A DNA stretch of 64,000 nt from Sphagnum magellanicum (taxonomy: Eukaryota; Streptophyta; Sphagnopsida; Sphagnales; Sphagnaceae), in the NCBI GenBank assembly GCA_021904315.1, contig CM038908.1, positions 18,124,501 through 18,188,500 on the forward strand. Reading direction: 5' to 3'. Below, one piece after another: positions 20,700 to 34,559 of the stretch; within the stretch, counting starts at the first letter, position 1; each line of letters starts with the position of its first letter. The notes beneath the pieces were generated by a model. That model did not search any database. It was not told the DNA's origin and saw only the letters and a program-made list of their open reading frames with translations. The translations under genes and the position numbers were made by a program.

Positions 20700-23550
20700 T
20701 GAGGTGAGAAAATTTTCTTTCACTAAATTTTCAAACGCCTTTTTATTATTATAAACATAATAGATTTCCAGTGTGTTAGGGTTTCTATAAAAAGAAGATT
20801 TACCTCCAAAATACCTATTAAACAAATAACTCATTTTGAACTACAGAATTATAAGTGATTTCAATGTGATTCAATTCCCACAACCCCTTAGAATTCTCTG
20901 TGAAAGGCTTTTCAATTACATACAATTTGATCATCTTGACACAACTTGAATGCATGTTTGTTGAAATTCTACAATCCACCAACTAGATTCATGGGTTTCA
21001 ATGTTTTTTAGTCCACTATATATGGTCCATTAGAACGTTCATTGAGGCTCTTTCAAACCTCAAGTTTACAATCCCAAGGTATGATAATTGAAATTGAAAA
21101 AAGGGCAAGAGCCCCAATATCACCTATTCTTGGTCTCATTGTCATGTCCACATTGGATGAGTTACTTTTCAACTCAAGAGGCATGGGCATGGGCGAGCAT
21201 TTTGCCATGAGAAAGTTTTATTGAATTCTAGTGTTCAACCAATAACATTGGGCCAAAGTTCAAACAATTTCAAGGTTTTGACATGATTAATGATGTTTTG
21301 AACCATTCCTATATCAAAATTTAAACATAGATGGGTGCATTAAAAGGAGCTCAAGGGCTTACAAAAACCAACATTTCATGTAATTGAACCCTAATCACCC
21401 TCATGATCAATTCACAAGTTGTGTTCAAGCTAATGTGTTGTGATAGTATATGATATATATTATTTGGGGGCATCGTTTTATATCCCATGAACTTTTGGGA
21501 GGGGATTGCTTCTTACAAATCTAGATGGCAAGTCCAATCCTAGAGATCAATGTTCTTCACGAGGTATTGGATTAATTGGTGGTGTTATCATATTCATTAG
21601 ATTTACCAACCCGTTACCTTGGGGGTTGAAGTTGTTTCAATCCTTGTCATTTCTAACCATAATGTATCATTAATGGTTTACAATCTTCACCTCATTTAGT
21701 TCATTATTATGAATTGACATAAATTATGCATCATGCCATGAAATTGTAAATAGAATAAAGACTTTCAGATTATAAGCATAATTTAATTTTAAAAAGAGCC
21801 AACACATATTGTGTTCATTCAAAAGCCATGATTGTTTCCTTGTGTTTACTTTTGAAAATTAAGTCATCAAAACAAACAATGGAAATGTTGTCACACAAAG
21901 TTAATTATTAATTGTTGTGACTTTATGTCTTTGTGTTTGTATGTTAATTGTTTCATGTGAATGGGCCATTGCCCGTGTTACCCATAGCCACTCATTATAT
22001 ATATATATATATAGGCGGTGATTAGGGTTGAGTCCCTTTGTTCAAATATGATTATTAATTTAGGTTTTCTTCTTAATATGCCTTTTTGTCTTTGAATTGT
22101 TTGGATTGGGGTAGAAAGGTAATCTTTTGTTAAGTTTCATTGGGACACGGGGGTGGAGAAGGCATGGGCCTCTTATGTATATTAAGTTTAAACATTAAAT
22201 GTTGATTGCACAATGTTGAAATGTGTCTTTCATGATTAAATCATTTAATGGTTTTGTGTATCGGTTCTAGTCATTTAATCCTATGTTCAATTTAATCATA
22301 TAACTTTTGTCATCATTGTGACTTTATTGTGATTGTATTACAACTATGTGATTAGATTTTAACCTAGATACCTACCTAAGCTACTATACGTTAAGCTTCC
22401 TAATTACTTAGCAATTTAAAATTAGGCTAGGAAACTTAACACCTTGCAAGCTAAGTGAGGCTACCTACCTAAGTTAGTTTAGGCCACCTATATAATTAGA
22501 TTAGGCTACCTAATTAAATAGGCTACACTATGAGAAATCATGTCTGTGACAACTAGATTGCTTTGCAAATAAAGCTCCAAAATAATTAATATAAAATGGG
22601 GTGTCACTTTTTTGGGGTGTCTAAAAAAATCATATATTCAGTATTTTTTTATATTCCAAAATGCCCCCAAAATGTGGACAATCATAGTAGGAAAAAAAAA
22701 TGATTGAAATTAAGAAAGGGTTTTAGTTTCATTAAGGGGTCCAAGGAATTAAAAAAGACAGTTTTCTTTTGTTGGGCAAATAAATTCATGCAAGAATAAG
22801 AAATCTTAACTAGCTCAATAACCAATCAAGTTCACCTAGTATTGGAGGTCACCAATAATTATCAACTAATGACTTTCTACCACCTCACAATGGAATTTGG
22901 TATACCTAGTTTCTTGCCCCTTAACAAAAAAAACTCTTTGTACAAAATAGTAGTTGGATTTGAATGGTGGTTTTTTCTAGTTCAATGCACAAAACAAAGC
23001 CATGTGAACATTCATGAAGACATTGAACTATGGGGAGCCATTGATAGTGGTGTGGAAAGGTATTTGAATTTGCAATGTGGTTAGTTCTGAAAGGCTTCCA
23101 TAAGGCATTTAAAGTTTAAAGGTTGGATTGTAATCGATGATGGAGGGGTAAAAATTCCATGTCATTAGGATGCAAACAGGATAACACAAACCACACCCGC
23201 CTATTTTTGGGATTTCTTTTGGTGGAATATTTTTTAGAATAGTTTTTTTTTAATTTCAAAAAAAATTCCAAAAAAATTATAATTTTTAAAATATTATTAT
23301 GGCAAGGTTTATGTAAAAGATTTCAAAATATATCTAATTGTCAAAAGTTTTGAAGTCTATTTATAAATCCTTTTAGTGCTAAAAAGCACGTGTTACAATG
23401 TTTAATGAATGTTTTTGAGAGTTTATTATTCATTAGATATTTTTCAAATCAATTCACATGTTCCAATGATATATTATGAACCTTACTATATTAAAAAATC
23501 TTATACTTTCAACACCAAATTAAATTACCATTTCCAAATTTGAAAAATTA
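20700..23550. other. AT-rich intergenic DNA
   Basis: No gene seen. It contains a (TA)n microsatellite at about 21997-22013 and a CTAGGCTAC-type low-complexity stretch at 22370-22520, like that inside the CACTA element at 55.6 kb. Confidence 0.5.
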
Positions 23551-23559
23551 AGCATTGGT

Positions 23560-25760
23560 TACACTTGTGGCTCATGTTAGTGTGATTACACCCATTACCA
23601 ATTATGATTGAGTTGTCAACATATAAAGTTAAAATGACAAATTTTTTTATTAATAATTCATTTTTTACAATGTTGGAATCTACCAGTTTTTATAGAATCT
23701 AGTATTAATAATGAGATAAATATTAAAGCATTCATATCACATCTTTGATGTTTGTTTCAGACCAAATATGCATTTGAATAAAAAAAATTGTATTTTGGGT
23801 CTACATAACCTTCAAGTTGTGCCATGTAAATTTCTTCATGCAAATGATGATAAGAAAATGGTGTCTTCACATCCATTTGATGAACTTGGAGATCATAATA
23901 GGGTACACAAGCAGTTTATCTTGACCATGGGTGAAAACATTTTGTCATAGTTTGTGCCTTTTTCTTGTGTAAAACTATGAGCCACTAAATAGGTTTTATA
24001 ATGGGTAATAACACCATGTGCATTGTATTTTCTCTTCAAGATCCATTCACAACTAATTATGGACCTCTCAAGAGTAAATTTTCCATTGTCCATGTGTTTT
24101 CGATTAATGGATCATATTCTGAATCTAATGTTTCTTTCAATTTTTCAGCATCATTATTGCTTAAAGTTTCTTTAATGGGTAGCTTGTGCATTAGGATAAT
24201 CTAACGATGACAATTCACTTGTAAATGTCATATAGTCATGATATTTTGTTGGTAGTTCGCCTCTTACTATTCTATTGGATTTTCTTATCTCATCTTGTGG
24301 TTTGGGTGTAAACTTAGGCATGTCCATATCAACTGAACAATCATCATTAAATAATGGAATTTTTGAAGCTAATAACATCTCAATTTTTTTTCTACATTGT
24401 AATTCATTTGTAAACTTGGTTGAGATAACATACAAACATGGGATGAATTTTTTAATAATTGCAAAATCTTGTAAATTATAATGCAATAAATATGAGATTG
24501 TTAATTGGTGGTTGATGTGGTACGTTTGGTATGGATTCCATCACATCATATAATTCCTCGAACTCATTACCACTATTTTCAATGGCCTTCATTAATTGAC
24601 CAATGTGATACAATTTGTTTTGATATCAACAATGTTTTTTCATCAAATTTTATGTTTATGTTAAGTAAGTATTTTCTTCTATCTCTATCATATAGATGTT
24701 AGTCTTTGACACCTTGTAGCCCACCTAACCAACAAGTACACATTTATTTGTTTTCATTTCTAGTTTTTTAACATCAAGTTCATTTGGTATGTTAACATAT
24801 GCCAAATAACCAAAAATATGTAAATGACTTAAATTTGGTGTTTTTCCACACCACAAAGTCAATGGTGTTTTGGAAACTTCAATTGCTCTTGAAAATAATC
24901 GATTTTGTATGTAATAAGTTAATGTTGCCACAACATTGGCCAAAAATGAATTAGGGAGAAGTTTAGATGCATGTAACATAGACCTTGCTATCTCCACTAA
25001 TGTTATGTTCTTGCATTCACTTACACCATATAAGGGATGGTGAATTGACATGTAATTCCATTTTGTGCACAAAAATATTAAATTGGTTGGAAATAAATTC
25101 ATTTACACTATCTAATCACAATTTTAAAATTTTATGACTGGGTTGGTTTTCGGCATAGGCTTTGATAGTTTTGAAAAGTGTTCACATTGGTCAATTAATG
25201 AAGGCTAGATAACTAACTTATGTTAGTTCTTCTATCTCTGATAGAGATTATTTTATGATAGAGATTATTATAGAGATAGAAGAACTAATTTAGTTAGTTA
25301 TCTAGGCTAGATAGTTTTTATAGTTTCTATTTCAATTATGTTTTAGAAAGTAGATGGTTGCAAATTTTCAATAGTCATTTACATACAAAGTAACTTAATC
25401 CTTCTATGGATTTGGTTGGCATGGGCCCACACACATCCATACGCACCAATTCCAAAAGTGTAGAAACACATGTTGCCATACCCTTTGGGAATGGAGATTT
25501 ATGTTGTTTACTAATTAAACAATGGTCACTTAATGAAAGATCTTAGATGTTTGATGGAAGACCCAAGACCATCTTTGTTTTAATTAGCTCTTGTAATGTG
25601 TGTTGGTTTAAGTGTCCCATATAGTGATGCCATTTGATGGTATCCTTTGTAGTGTTTTTATTTATCACCAACAAATTAACACTATGAAAAAATTGTGTTT
25701 GCAGAAATTTCACTACCTTGTAACTAGAGCTTTGAAACAATTAATCTACAATGATGTTGC
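23560..25760 (-). pseudogene. degenerate Ty1/Copia retrotransposon pol
   Basis: On the minus strand the Copia order is kept from high to low coordinates. The GAG-pre-integrase segment IKWHHYMGHLNQHTLQELIK is at 25740-25543. An integrase start, LELVRMDVCGPM, is near 25450-25395, and KAYAENQ is near 25160. Integrase YGVSECKNITLVEIARSML through HLHIFGYLAYVNIP lies at 25102-24725. The linker to RT (24486-24172) is followed by CEWILKRKYNAHGVITHYKT and FTQEKGTNYDKMFSPMV (24093-23893). HQMDVKTPF is near 23870 and LYVDNSIIIG, an altered YVDD box, near 23620. Stops, frameshifts and a nested hairpin insert show it is dead. Confidence 0.85.
25196..25315. mobile_element. ~115-bp hairpin MITE nested in the Copia integrase
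   Basis: CTAGATAACTAACTTATG and TTAGTTCTTCTATCTCT are matched by the reverse complement 35 bases later, giving arms of about 36 bp. The insert interrupts the integrase coding frame between the DVCGPM and KAYAENQ segments. Confidence 0.65.
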
Positions 25761-25764
25761 AATT

Positions 25765-28335
25765 ATCACCATGGAAATATGAGGAATTAAAAAAAATGCC
25801 ACATCGAAAATTTATGGAGTACTATTATAGTTGCATATTAGTCCCAAGATGGACCCCTATATGGATGAATGCACACATTGTGAATGCAAATGAGGTCAAA
25901 TGAGCAAATGACATTATTTTAGAAAAAGACTGCGTGTCATTTTGGCCAAAAATAATTTTTTCATACAAATGAACTTTTGAACAATTTTTTTGGCAAACTG
26001 TTATAATGAATGCTTAAATTTTCCAAGTACATGAATTTTATTTTTTTTGTAATTTTTGGATAAATATGAATTTTTGAAAGTGCGTTGATTCCTTGTAAAT
26101 TGATTAAATTTTTTTAATGTTTTCTTGTATATTCAACTACAATTTTTTTTAACACATCACATACATTATACCACATTATATGTCATAAAAGACTTTTGAA
26201 ATTCTAAAATTTTGGATCAATTTTGGAAAGTTCTTTGAATTTTTTAAGTTTCAAAATTTCACATATTTTAGGGTATGAGTGTCTTTTAAACGTGGCCTTA
26301 TCTCTATCTTTTTAATTTTTTTCCCGTCAATTTTGTTTTACTATTATGTGAGTCCTTCTAATAGTCCTTCGCAAAATTGATTCCTTCTGACACAATAGGT
26401 GTTTATTTTCAAAGATCCTAAATCAAGACTTAAACTTAAAATTTTATCAAATGCATTTTTGGTTTGAATTAATAGACATTCATATGAATGAAAAAAAAAC
26501 AACTTGCTATGATTGCCATGGTTTTAAATGGTAAAACATAAATATTTCTCCAATTTTGATAGTCTTTTTTAATCATCCAATGCCTTTTGTTCATTTGATT
26601 AGGACTACACCTTTGTATATACGATTTTGATCAATCATGTTTGATTTTGTTAGCAAATTGCATGTCAAGAATCACATATGACAACTATAGTACAACTAGA
26701 TTAAATGAAACACTCATTAACAACCTCTTTGCAACTATTAGCTACAATAATAATAATAATTACTAGCCTATCATATAATTAGTTATGATGACAACAATTA
26801 TAATATAAATATGTTAATAACTAGTTTAAATATTAATATATAAATTATTATTATTATTAATTCTTACTATTATACATTAATATTTAAATTCTAGATTAAT
26901 AGTTAATATTATTACTTATTATTATGAACTATATTAGTGAGTATACTTAGTACATAGATTATGTTAAGGTGGAACTACCCATCATTAATTGTTGGTGAAT
27001 GATTGAAATTTTTTGGATTTTTACTGTTTATTTTCTATTTTGTGTGATGTAAAACATCATGGGAACATTAAAGTAAGCTTTACATTATACATTTCAATTC
27101 CAAAGGCAAAAGACCAACATAATAAACACAAAGCATGTCGAAATCACACATTGGTGTGTTCTTTTTTAAAATGACCCTTTAATTCTAAACATCATATCTT
27201 TTTTATTTCTTGTTTTTTTTCAATAATTGAAAGTGTTATGGGTGCACCAAGTTAAAATCTACATAACTATTTGAGTTTCAAAGGTAAAAGGACAACACAA
27301 AAGAGCCATGATGAAAATGAATGTATTGAATATTAAAATGTGAATTAAATTAATGACCAAACATTGACCTTGTTTATTCTTGACAACAATATCTTCTTCA
27401 TTTTGTGTTTTTTTTAGTAGTTTAAATGGCTATGGGTGTGGAAAATCAAGGTTTAAAAAAACTTTTGCACTTGAAAAGCAAAAAGAAAATGTATTAGGAT
27501 TAAAACTTTTTAAAAGCTTAAGTGTTTACTCATTAACTTGTCGTATAATAGTTGTAAGTATGTTGTAATTAAGATACATGAACTAATTTCTTAATCCCAT
27601 ATTGTTTATCCTATCTTTCAAGTTTGTAAAGTAATAAAGGTGAATGCACACTATGTAGTCCCTTTTTAGGTGTCACACTTGTAATTTTTCTTGCATATCT
27701 TTGAAACTTAAATATAAAATATTAATATTTTCATTGAAATATCAAGAAAAGGATTCACATATGTAATGCCAATAGAGTTAGCATTTTAAAAATGCAAAAG
27801 AACACATCAAAATCCTAAAAATTTATTGAATAATGGACTTTTGAATCTTTGCGACAAATTTTGTAAATTCTTACAAAACTCATGGATATCAACTTTTATC
27901 TTCCAATGTGTTAGTTTAATGTGTTGAAAGTTTGGGATATTGGATGAATTCTGTTTTAAAAATTAAAGATCCATTGAATGAATGGAATGTGATTTTAATT
28001 TATTATGTTATGGACTTTTCAAAATCCCAAAAATTGAAATTATTTAAAAATATTTTTTAAGCATTAAAAAAATTATTTAAAAATATTTCTTCTGTAACAT
28101 TTTTTGTATGTTTTATAACATCATGACTTGAAATTGGAAATGGAAAAAAATGTTACTTTCAATATAATCTAAATATTCATATTTTAAATTAGTTTTCAAC
28201 TACACTAAAAAAAATTTTTTAAAAAGGGACTATAATCCGTTGAAATTTAACCATTTTAATGTGCTTTCACATCCCATAATTAAGTGCATTAAGAACATTT
28301 AAAAACAAGTGACATTTGAAATAAACTAATAAAAA
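25765..28335. other. AT-rich intergenic DNA
   Basis: No gene seen. 26740-26940 is near-pure A/T with TAATAA and TATTAT runs. Confidence 0.5.
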
Positions 28336-28697
28336 ATGCATTACACGAAAATGCATCGTAGTTCACTTTGGGTTCCATTAAAATTCGAATGAATTTGAAC
28401 ATTTTTACCATGGTGAAATTAATCAACCCCCTTGTGAATGAGGATTGGTTGTTAAATACAATGAATTGGTTCACTGGTACCTAGTGGAACAAGGTTACTC
28501 TAAAGTGAAATACAAATTTACTAAACCATTCATTTGCTAATTAATTAACTAGGCAACATGGAAATCAGTGAAATTTAAATTATTTAATATATAATAGTAT
28601 TCATAATTTCATGATTTTCAGCCTATGAGTTATTAACATGTGTCATTACCTAGGCTAAGTTTTAAATTTACCATTGTTGACCATGCACACACCACCT

Positions 28698-28760
28698 GTG
28701 AGGTTTGATCCCTTGACTTTGAAAATGGAAGCAAACGCCCTTACCATCAAATCATCCCAC
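28698..28760 (-). other. tRNA-derived module in CACTA copy 1
   Basis: On the minus strand the sequence has an A-box-like TTTGATGGTAAGGGC, an anticodon-arm-like TTTGCTTCCATTTTCAAA and a B-box-like GGGATCAAACCTC with tRNA-like spacing. The same module is at 48797-48855 in copy 2. The stems are too poor for a functional tRNA. Confidence 0.45.
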
Positions 28761-29079
28761 TTTTGGTGATAATATGTTACATTGCATTTTATTTATCAAA
28801 CATTTCATTTTAAACATTTTAAACGTTACAAAAATATAAACTTTGAAAATTCATATCTTATTAAGATTTTGTTCAAATGAAATTATTCATTTTTATTTTT
28901 TTAAAAAACAGTAATGTACATAATGACATTTATTTCCTTTCGAAAGTGTAAAATCATTTAAACAAATTTTAATCTCACTATTCAATAACATTTCAAGGAC
29001 CATTTTTTTGAATAAAATAAAATTTAATAAATGGATAAGATTTTTGTTAATATAATAATATTATTTATGTTAAACTATT

Positions 29080-30130
29080 TTCAACTATTATAAGGTTACT
29101 TTTCATTAATCTAAATTATTTCATCCTACATTATTTACGACTATTTATGGTTATTTTCAATTAGTTTTGGCTTTTTTTACTATTTCACCTTATGTTATTA
29201 TTGATAATTCTAGGTTATTGTAGGTTATTTCACCTTAAGTTACTTGTTAAAATTATAGATTATTTCACCTTAGATTATTTTTGGTAATTCTAAATAATTT
29301 TATATGTGGCTATTGATGGTTATTCTATTGGTGGTTATTGGTTATATTTTTATTAAGGCTATTGGTGGTTATTAATGGTTATTGGTAGCTATTTTATTGG
29401 TGGTGATTGGTTATTTTTTTATTGGGGCTATTAATGGTTGTTAATGGTTATTTTATTAATAGTTATTAATAAATATTCTATTGCTGGCTATTGGTTGTAT
29501 TTTTATTGAAGTTATTGCGAGTTATTAATGGCTACTAGCAGTTATTATATTGGTGGTTATTTTATTAATGACTATTAATAGTTATTTTATTGGTGGTTAT
29601 TAATGGTTATTCTAAGTTAAATTATCATAGGTTATTAATGACTATTGGTGGTTATTTTATTAATGACTATTAATAGTTATTCTTTTGGTGGTTATTAGTG
29701 GTTATTCTAGGTTAAATTATCATAGGTTATTAATGACTATTGGTGGTTATTCTATTAATGGTTATTAATAGTTATTCTTTTGGTGATTATTAATGGTTTT
29801 TCTAGATTAAATTATCATAAGTTATTAATGGCTATTGGCGGTTATTTTATTAATAATTTTTAGTGGATATTCTATTGGTGGATATTGGTGATTATTAATG
29901 GTTATTATATTAATGATTATTGTTGGTTATTTTATTATAGACCATTAATGGTTATTTTATTGGTGGTTATCAATGGCAATTGTATTGGTGGTTAATTTAT
30001 TAATGACTATTGGTGACTATTTATTATAAATTATTGCTGGATATTATAAGCTATATTATCATAAGCTATTATTGGTTATTTTAGGTTATTTTATCTTAGG
30101 TCATTATATTTTATTTTAGATTATTATATT
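29080..30130. repeat. TTATTAATGGTTATTGGTGG minisatellite inside CACTA copy 1
   Basis: About 1 kb of degenerate short units (GGTTATT, TTATTAATG, ATTGGTGG) with nested longer periods. It explains the absence of ORFs. Confidence 0.8.
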
Positions 30131-30629
30131 TAAAATAAAATAACTTATAATAACATAAAGTAGAATGATCTTGAATAACCTAAAGTATAACTTGAAATAA
30201 CTTAAGATATAGCCTAAGGTTAGTTGAATACTTTTAAAGTTTATAATAAATTAATTATGATACTTTAAAATAGAATAACATATAATAATTTAGGGTATAA
30301 TAATTTATAATGACCTATAATAATTTATAATAATGTAGGGTATAAATTAAAATATCTAAAGTAGCCTAAAATAATATAGGGTATATCATAAAATAACACA
30401 TATAAGATATTTTTAAAAACATAAAAATAAACCTATTTACTATAATAAATTATAATAGTGAATTATGTCAATTAGTAGTGAAACACGATGTTTACATAGT
30501 GATATTATAATGAAATAACTTTAACCAATGTGAGATCACTAAAATACAATGAACTTATTTCATTGTTTAAAGTCCCATAGTGATTTAAACTAGTGAACTA
30601 CACCCCACTTTTGTAGTAGTGATGGTTTA

Positions 30630-31700
30630 GCCCTAGATGTTAAACTATAAATAAAATGAAGTTATCCCAAATGACCTACTTACTTAGCTTAAAATATGTA
30701 AATAATAATGCTTATTTATTTTAGGCTTAGCTTCTTATTGACTTAAGTACCATGTGTCAACATTTTACCAACCTTAATTTGAATGATCTAGATTAAATTA
30801 ATAAAAATATTAAATATCAAATTTAACTTAGAATTGCCACGTGTTCATTAATGATTTGTCAACACATTATCAACACACCAACACATTATTGCTTATGTAG
30901 TTGCGCAATAGTTGCAACTTAGTGGTGTAGTAATTATAATGGTATAATAGTTGCAACATAATGGCACAATAATTGTAATGATATAGTTGCAATATTGCAA
31001 TATAATTGCACAAGTTATATATGTATACAATTCATATATGATGAATTGTGTTGTTGCAACTTTTGTAATTTCTTTGATAACACTCACATTATAGAAATAT
31101 GTTTACTTGTAAGTGGTAGTTGCAATTTAAACAACTAAAACCTTGTTGCAAGCCTAATTACAAAACACATATTTTTTCATAATGTAGATTGCTTGTCAAC
31201 AATGTCAACTTCAAATGGGTATAAATTTTGAATTTGATTGAATTTCAACCATGTATCTTCTCCATTTTTGGATTTTATTTCAATGGTACAATAGTCATGA
31301 AAAAATTCAATACTATTGAGTAGTTGCCTTCCAAATAGATATCAATTTTTTGGCTAGATCAGGCACATGTAATATGTCATGTACATTTGTGACTTCTCCA
31401 TTTTAAAGGTTGATTTGAATAGTTCATGTGTCAATAGCTTTATGTTTTCCATCGTCATATGTGTAAATAAATAGATGAGGATTCAAAATTTTATATGATA
31501 TAAACCACTTTGATACCACATTGGGAAAATAGAACCAAGGTGCAAAAGAAACAATGTTTTATGAATATCATGAATGAATACATAAATACACTTGAGAGTC
31601 CTAAAATAAAAAAGACCACATAGTTTGGTGGTGAAATCTCACAACAATAAATTATAGTACTTATGAATGGCAATACACCATAGGACATGAGCTCTTAATT
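30630..31700. other. AT-rich intergenic DNA with TTGCAA-rich stretch
   Basis: No gene seen. 30890-31030 repeats TAGTTGCAA and ATAATTGCA-like motifs. Confidence 0.45.
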
Positions 31701-31711
31701 ATATCACATAT

Positions 31712-32320
31712 GGGTGAAAACACACTATGGTGGCCAAAAAATGTAGTCATAAATATTGTTTTTGAAACCATACAACTTTCAACTTCCACCAAGTTAATAT
31801 TAAAAAAAAAATTCATAAATTATACTCAAAATAAGGTAGTTCAATAACCAAATAATGCAATTGTCAAAGGAAACTATTTTTTTTATTAATATTAAATGAT
31901 TAAAAAATATATTTGTGAGAATTTGTATGTTGTCATGATATACTACAAAGTGCAAATATACTTTTAAAATGATTCAAATAATTGCAAAACTTGATGAAGT
32001 ATTTAGTCATATGTTGAATATGAATTGATTGTGCCATTTTAATTATAATTGAAAAGTTTGACTCATGTGATTTCACAAAAAATATTTAGACAAGTTTTTC
32101 ATTCAAATGAACATGTGTGTTGAAAAAAAACATTTTGTCAAAAAATTACTTTCATTTGAAAGATGACAAAAATTATGTTGGAGGCCTTTGTATCAAAATC
32201 CATTTTATATGTTTATTAAAATGCTAGATGAAATCAAAGAAAAATTGCCCCCAAAATATACCCAAAAAAAAAAAAAACATATTTTTGCCTAAAGTGGCCC
32301 CCCCATAGTGTGCTTTCACC
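31712..32320. mobile_element. ~609-bp MITE with 19-bp terminal inverted repeats
   Basis: Left end GGGTGAAAACACACTATGG and right end (reverse complement GGGTGAAAGCACACTATGG) match at 18 of 19 positions. Both are flanked by ATAT. The interior is AT-rich without coding capacity. A related right end occurs at 59395-59455. Confidence 0.7.
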
Positions 32321-32329
32321 CATATCTTG

Positions 32330-34555
32330 ATGCCTTATAACATTTTTATATTTCTTTAAGTTGCCTTTAGAGGTTTTTGACTATTGGTTGGCTCAACCTC
32401 ATAACATTTTTATACTTCCTTAACTTATTTTTGGAGGTTATTGATTGTTCATTGGTTGCACTACATAATTCATGATTTTTTGAATCCCATAACATGTAAG
32501 CTTGGTGTTTTCATGCAATTAGTTATGTCAAATAATTGATTCCAATGTGTTAATTAGAGTGGATAGTTTCAATGTTTAGGCATTTTGACCATTCACAAGA
32601 ACTTGCACATTCTCCCTAGGTATCTAGTTTGGTATCATTATTTGTCCCTTTATGGCAAGTTCAAATTAGCAACACTCTAACTAGGAAATGTTCCATGAAG
32701 TTCTCAAAAAATGAATTAACTTTTCACATGGTAAGTATCGCCTTGTGAACTTTCATCAAAATGTGGAACTTAATAAAAAAAATTCAAATATTTGTTGGTC
32801 CCTTAAAGATAAAACCAATAAAGCACACTTGTCCATTTTAATTTCAAGTAGCTAATCTCAAGCCAACATCTAAAAATGTCAACTGTGTGTATCCAAGTGT
32901 TTACACAACATCAAGTTACCAATGTCATTTGCATAACTAGTTTTGGTTTTTTTCCCATGAATCCATTATCCCTAATTTGCATTCAAGTAGCAATTTGTTC
33001 ATGACAAGTTCTAATTTTCATGTGAACTTTCTTGAGAAATGCAATCACCTTAATCAATAATGCATTCAAGTAAAAAATGTTCACAAAAAACATCTAAGAC
33101 CATTTTCCCTTAGGGGAATTGAACCTTGATCACAAAAGCTTTTGCCAATTGCAACAAGGGAATCTTATCCTAACACACCAATTAAAACCTCCATCCAACT
33201 TTCAAACATACAATCCCAACACTTGAGTGTTGTTGCCTTGACATGCAAATTTTGCAATATATCATGATTATAAACTTTAGAACAACAATTTTTCCACCTT
33301 CACTTTTTACAAATTTCCTTGATCTTTCATTGCCACCTCCTTCCACAATGCAATTGCATCATCATATGGGAAGTTAAACAATGTGGATTTTTTTTATAAA
33401 CATCTTGACACACAAGTCAATGTGAATATTAATTAGTTTCATAGCTTGTTCTTCATTAATGAAAGGTGGTTGAATGTTCATCCTCAATAAACCCCAACAC
33501 TTCATCATTACAATTTTCACCAATTTCATATATTTGTTGAATTTGTGACTTAACATAGCAAAATAACCAATCTTCATCCATAGTATAAATATTGGATTCA
33601 AATTTGAATGCTTACCCATTATCCCTTTGCTTTTGTGGGACATTGTGAGCCTAAAAATGAAAACTATACATTGAATAAATGTGTATTTAAAAAAGGCAAG
33701 ACCATAGTACCTTCCAATGTTTCATGAGTCACACAAGAAATAGCCTTGATAACATTCAAATGTAGAAGGAATTCACTTTCTACTATAACAAAATTCAACT
33801 AGTATTAGGGGTACACAAAATCAAGGGCCATCATGATTTCATGATTAGAAAACCACCTCTATAACTCTAAAATCAAGGTTTGGGTTGCCTTGATACATGC
33901 ATTTTTCAATTCAACAACAATTCTTTGGAAAAAATTCTCATGAACCTTGATCCATGAATCATTTATTAAGTTGCATGTGTGGACAATAAACATCTATCTT
34001 GCAATCTTAAAAGTAAGGCATTCTTGAAGTTCAACCATGGTCTAAACACCAACATAAAGGCAAAACATCCTTGGAAAGTTCAACTACCTTTGTGGAGTCA
34101 TTAAACAAATGATCACAAAAATTGAAAAATGAATTAATATAGAAGTGCAAGACATGAACCTTAATAAGATTTATCATGTCCACAAAGTCCATAGTAAACA
34201 CATCTCAACATTGGGCATATTTTATAAAAGTATGATCCACCTCCACCACGGGCATGAGACATGGCACACCCAAGATCAATTCAAGGTCACATAATAACTC
34301 CAAGTTGTGATGAATATATTGTTCTTGTCATGGTCAAAATGCATCTTCATAATCAAAGCCTTGTTTTGAAACCATGACCTATTTTAATGGACTCAACATG
34401 GAAATCCAATTTGGGTTTTCACATTCCTCAAAAGCTTTTAAAGCCTTAAAAGTTTTTAGTTGTAATCTTTATCCAATGTACCAACATTATGCCAAAACAT
34501 GGTTTTCATGATTAAGACAACTTGCAACTAATGTCCAATTGTAGTCATATTTGGA
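32330..34555. other. AT-rich intergenic DNA
   Basis: No gene seen. The 89-codon minus-strand ORF at 33374-33643 has no recognisable domain. Confidence 0.4.
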
Positions 34556-34559
34556 CCTT

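Larger units (their letters stand above)
28339..30621. mobile_element. non-autonomous CACTA transposon, copy 1
   Basis: The left end CATTACACGAAAATGC and the right end (reverse complement CACTACTACAAAAGTGG) both run into TAGTTCACT, as CACTA termini do. The element is flanked by the 3-bp duplication ATG (28336-28338 and 30622-30624), the size typical of the superfamily. It is 2283 bp with no transposase ORF. The core is a degenerate minisatellite. A diverged copy lies at 46651-49292 in the opposite orientation. Confidence 0.8.

Noticed and set aside
22526-22560. CACTATGAGAAATCATG as another CACTA terminus
   Set aside because: No partner end or 3-bp duplication could be found nearby.
28960-30120. 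CRISPR-like regular repeats
   Set aside because: The units are degenerate, lack constant repeats with unique spacers, and the setting is a plant transposon.
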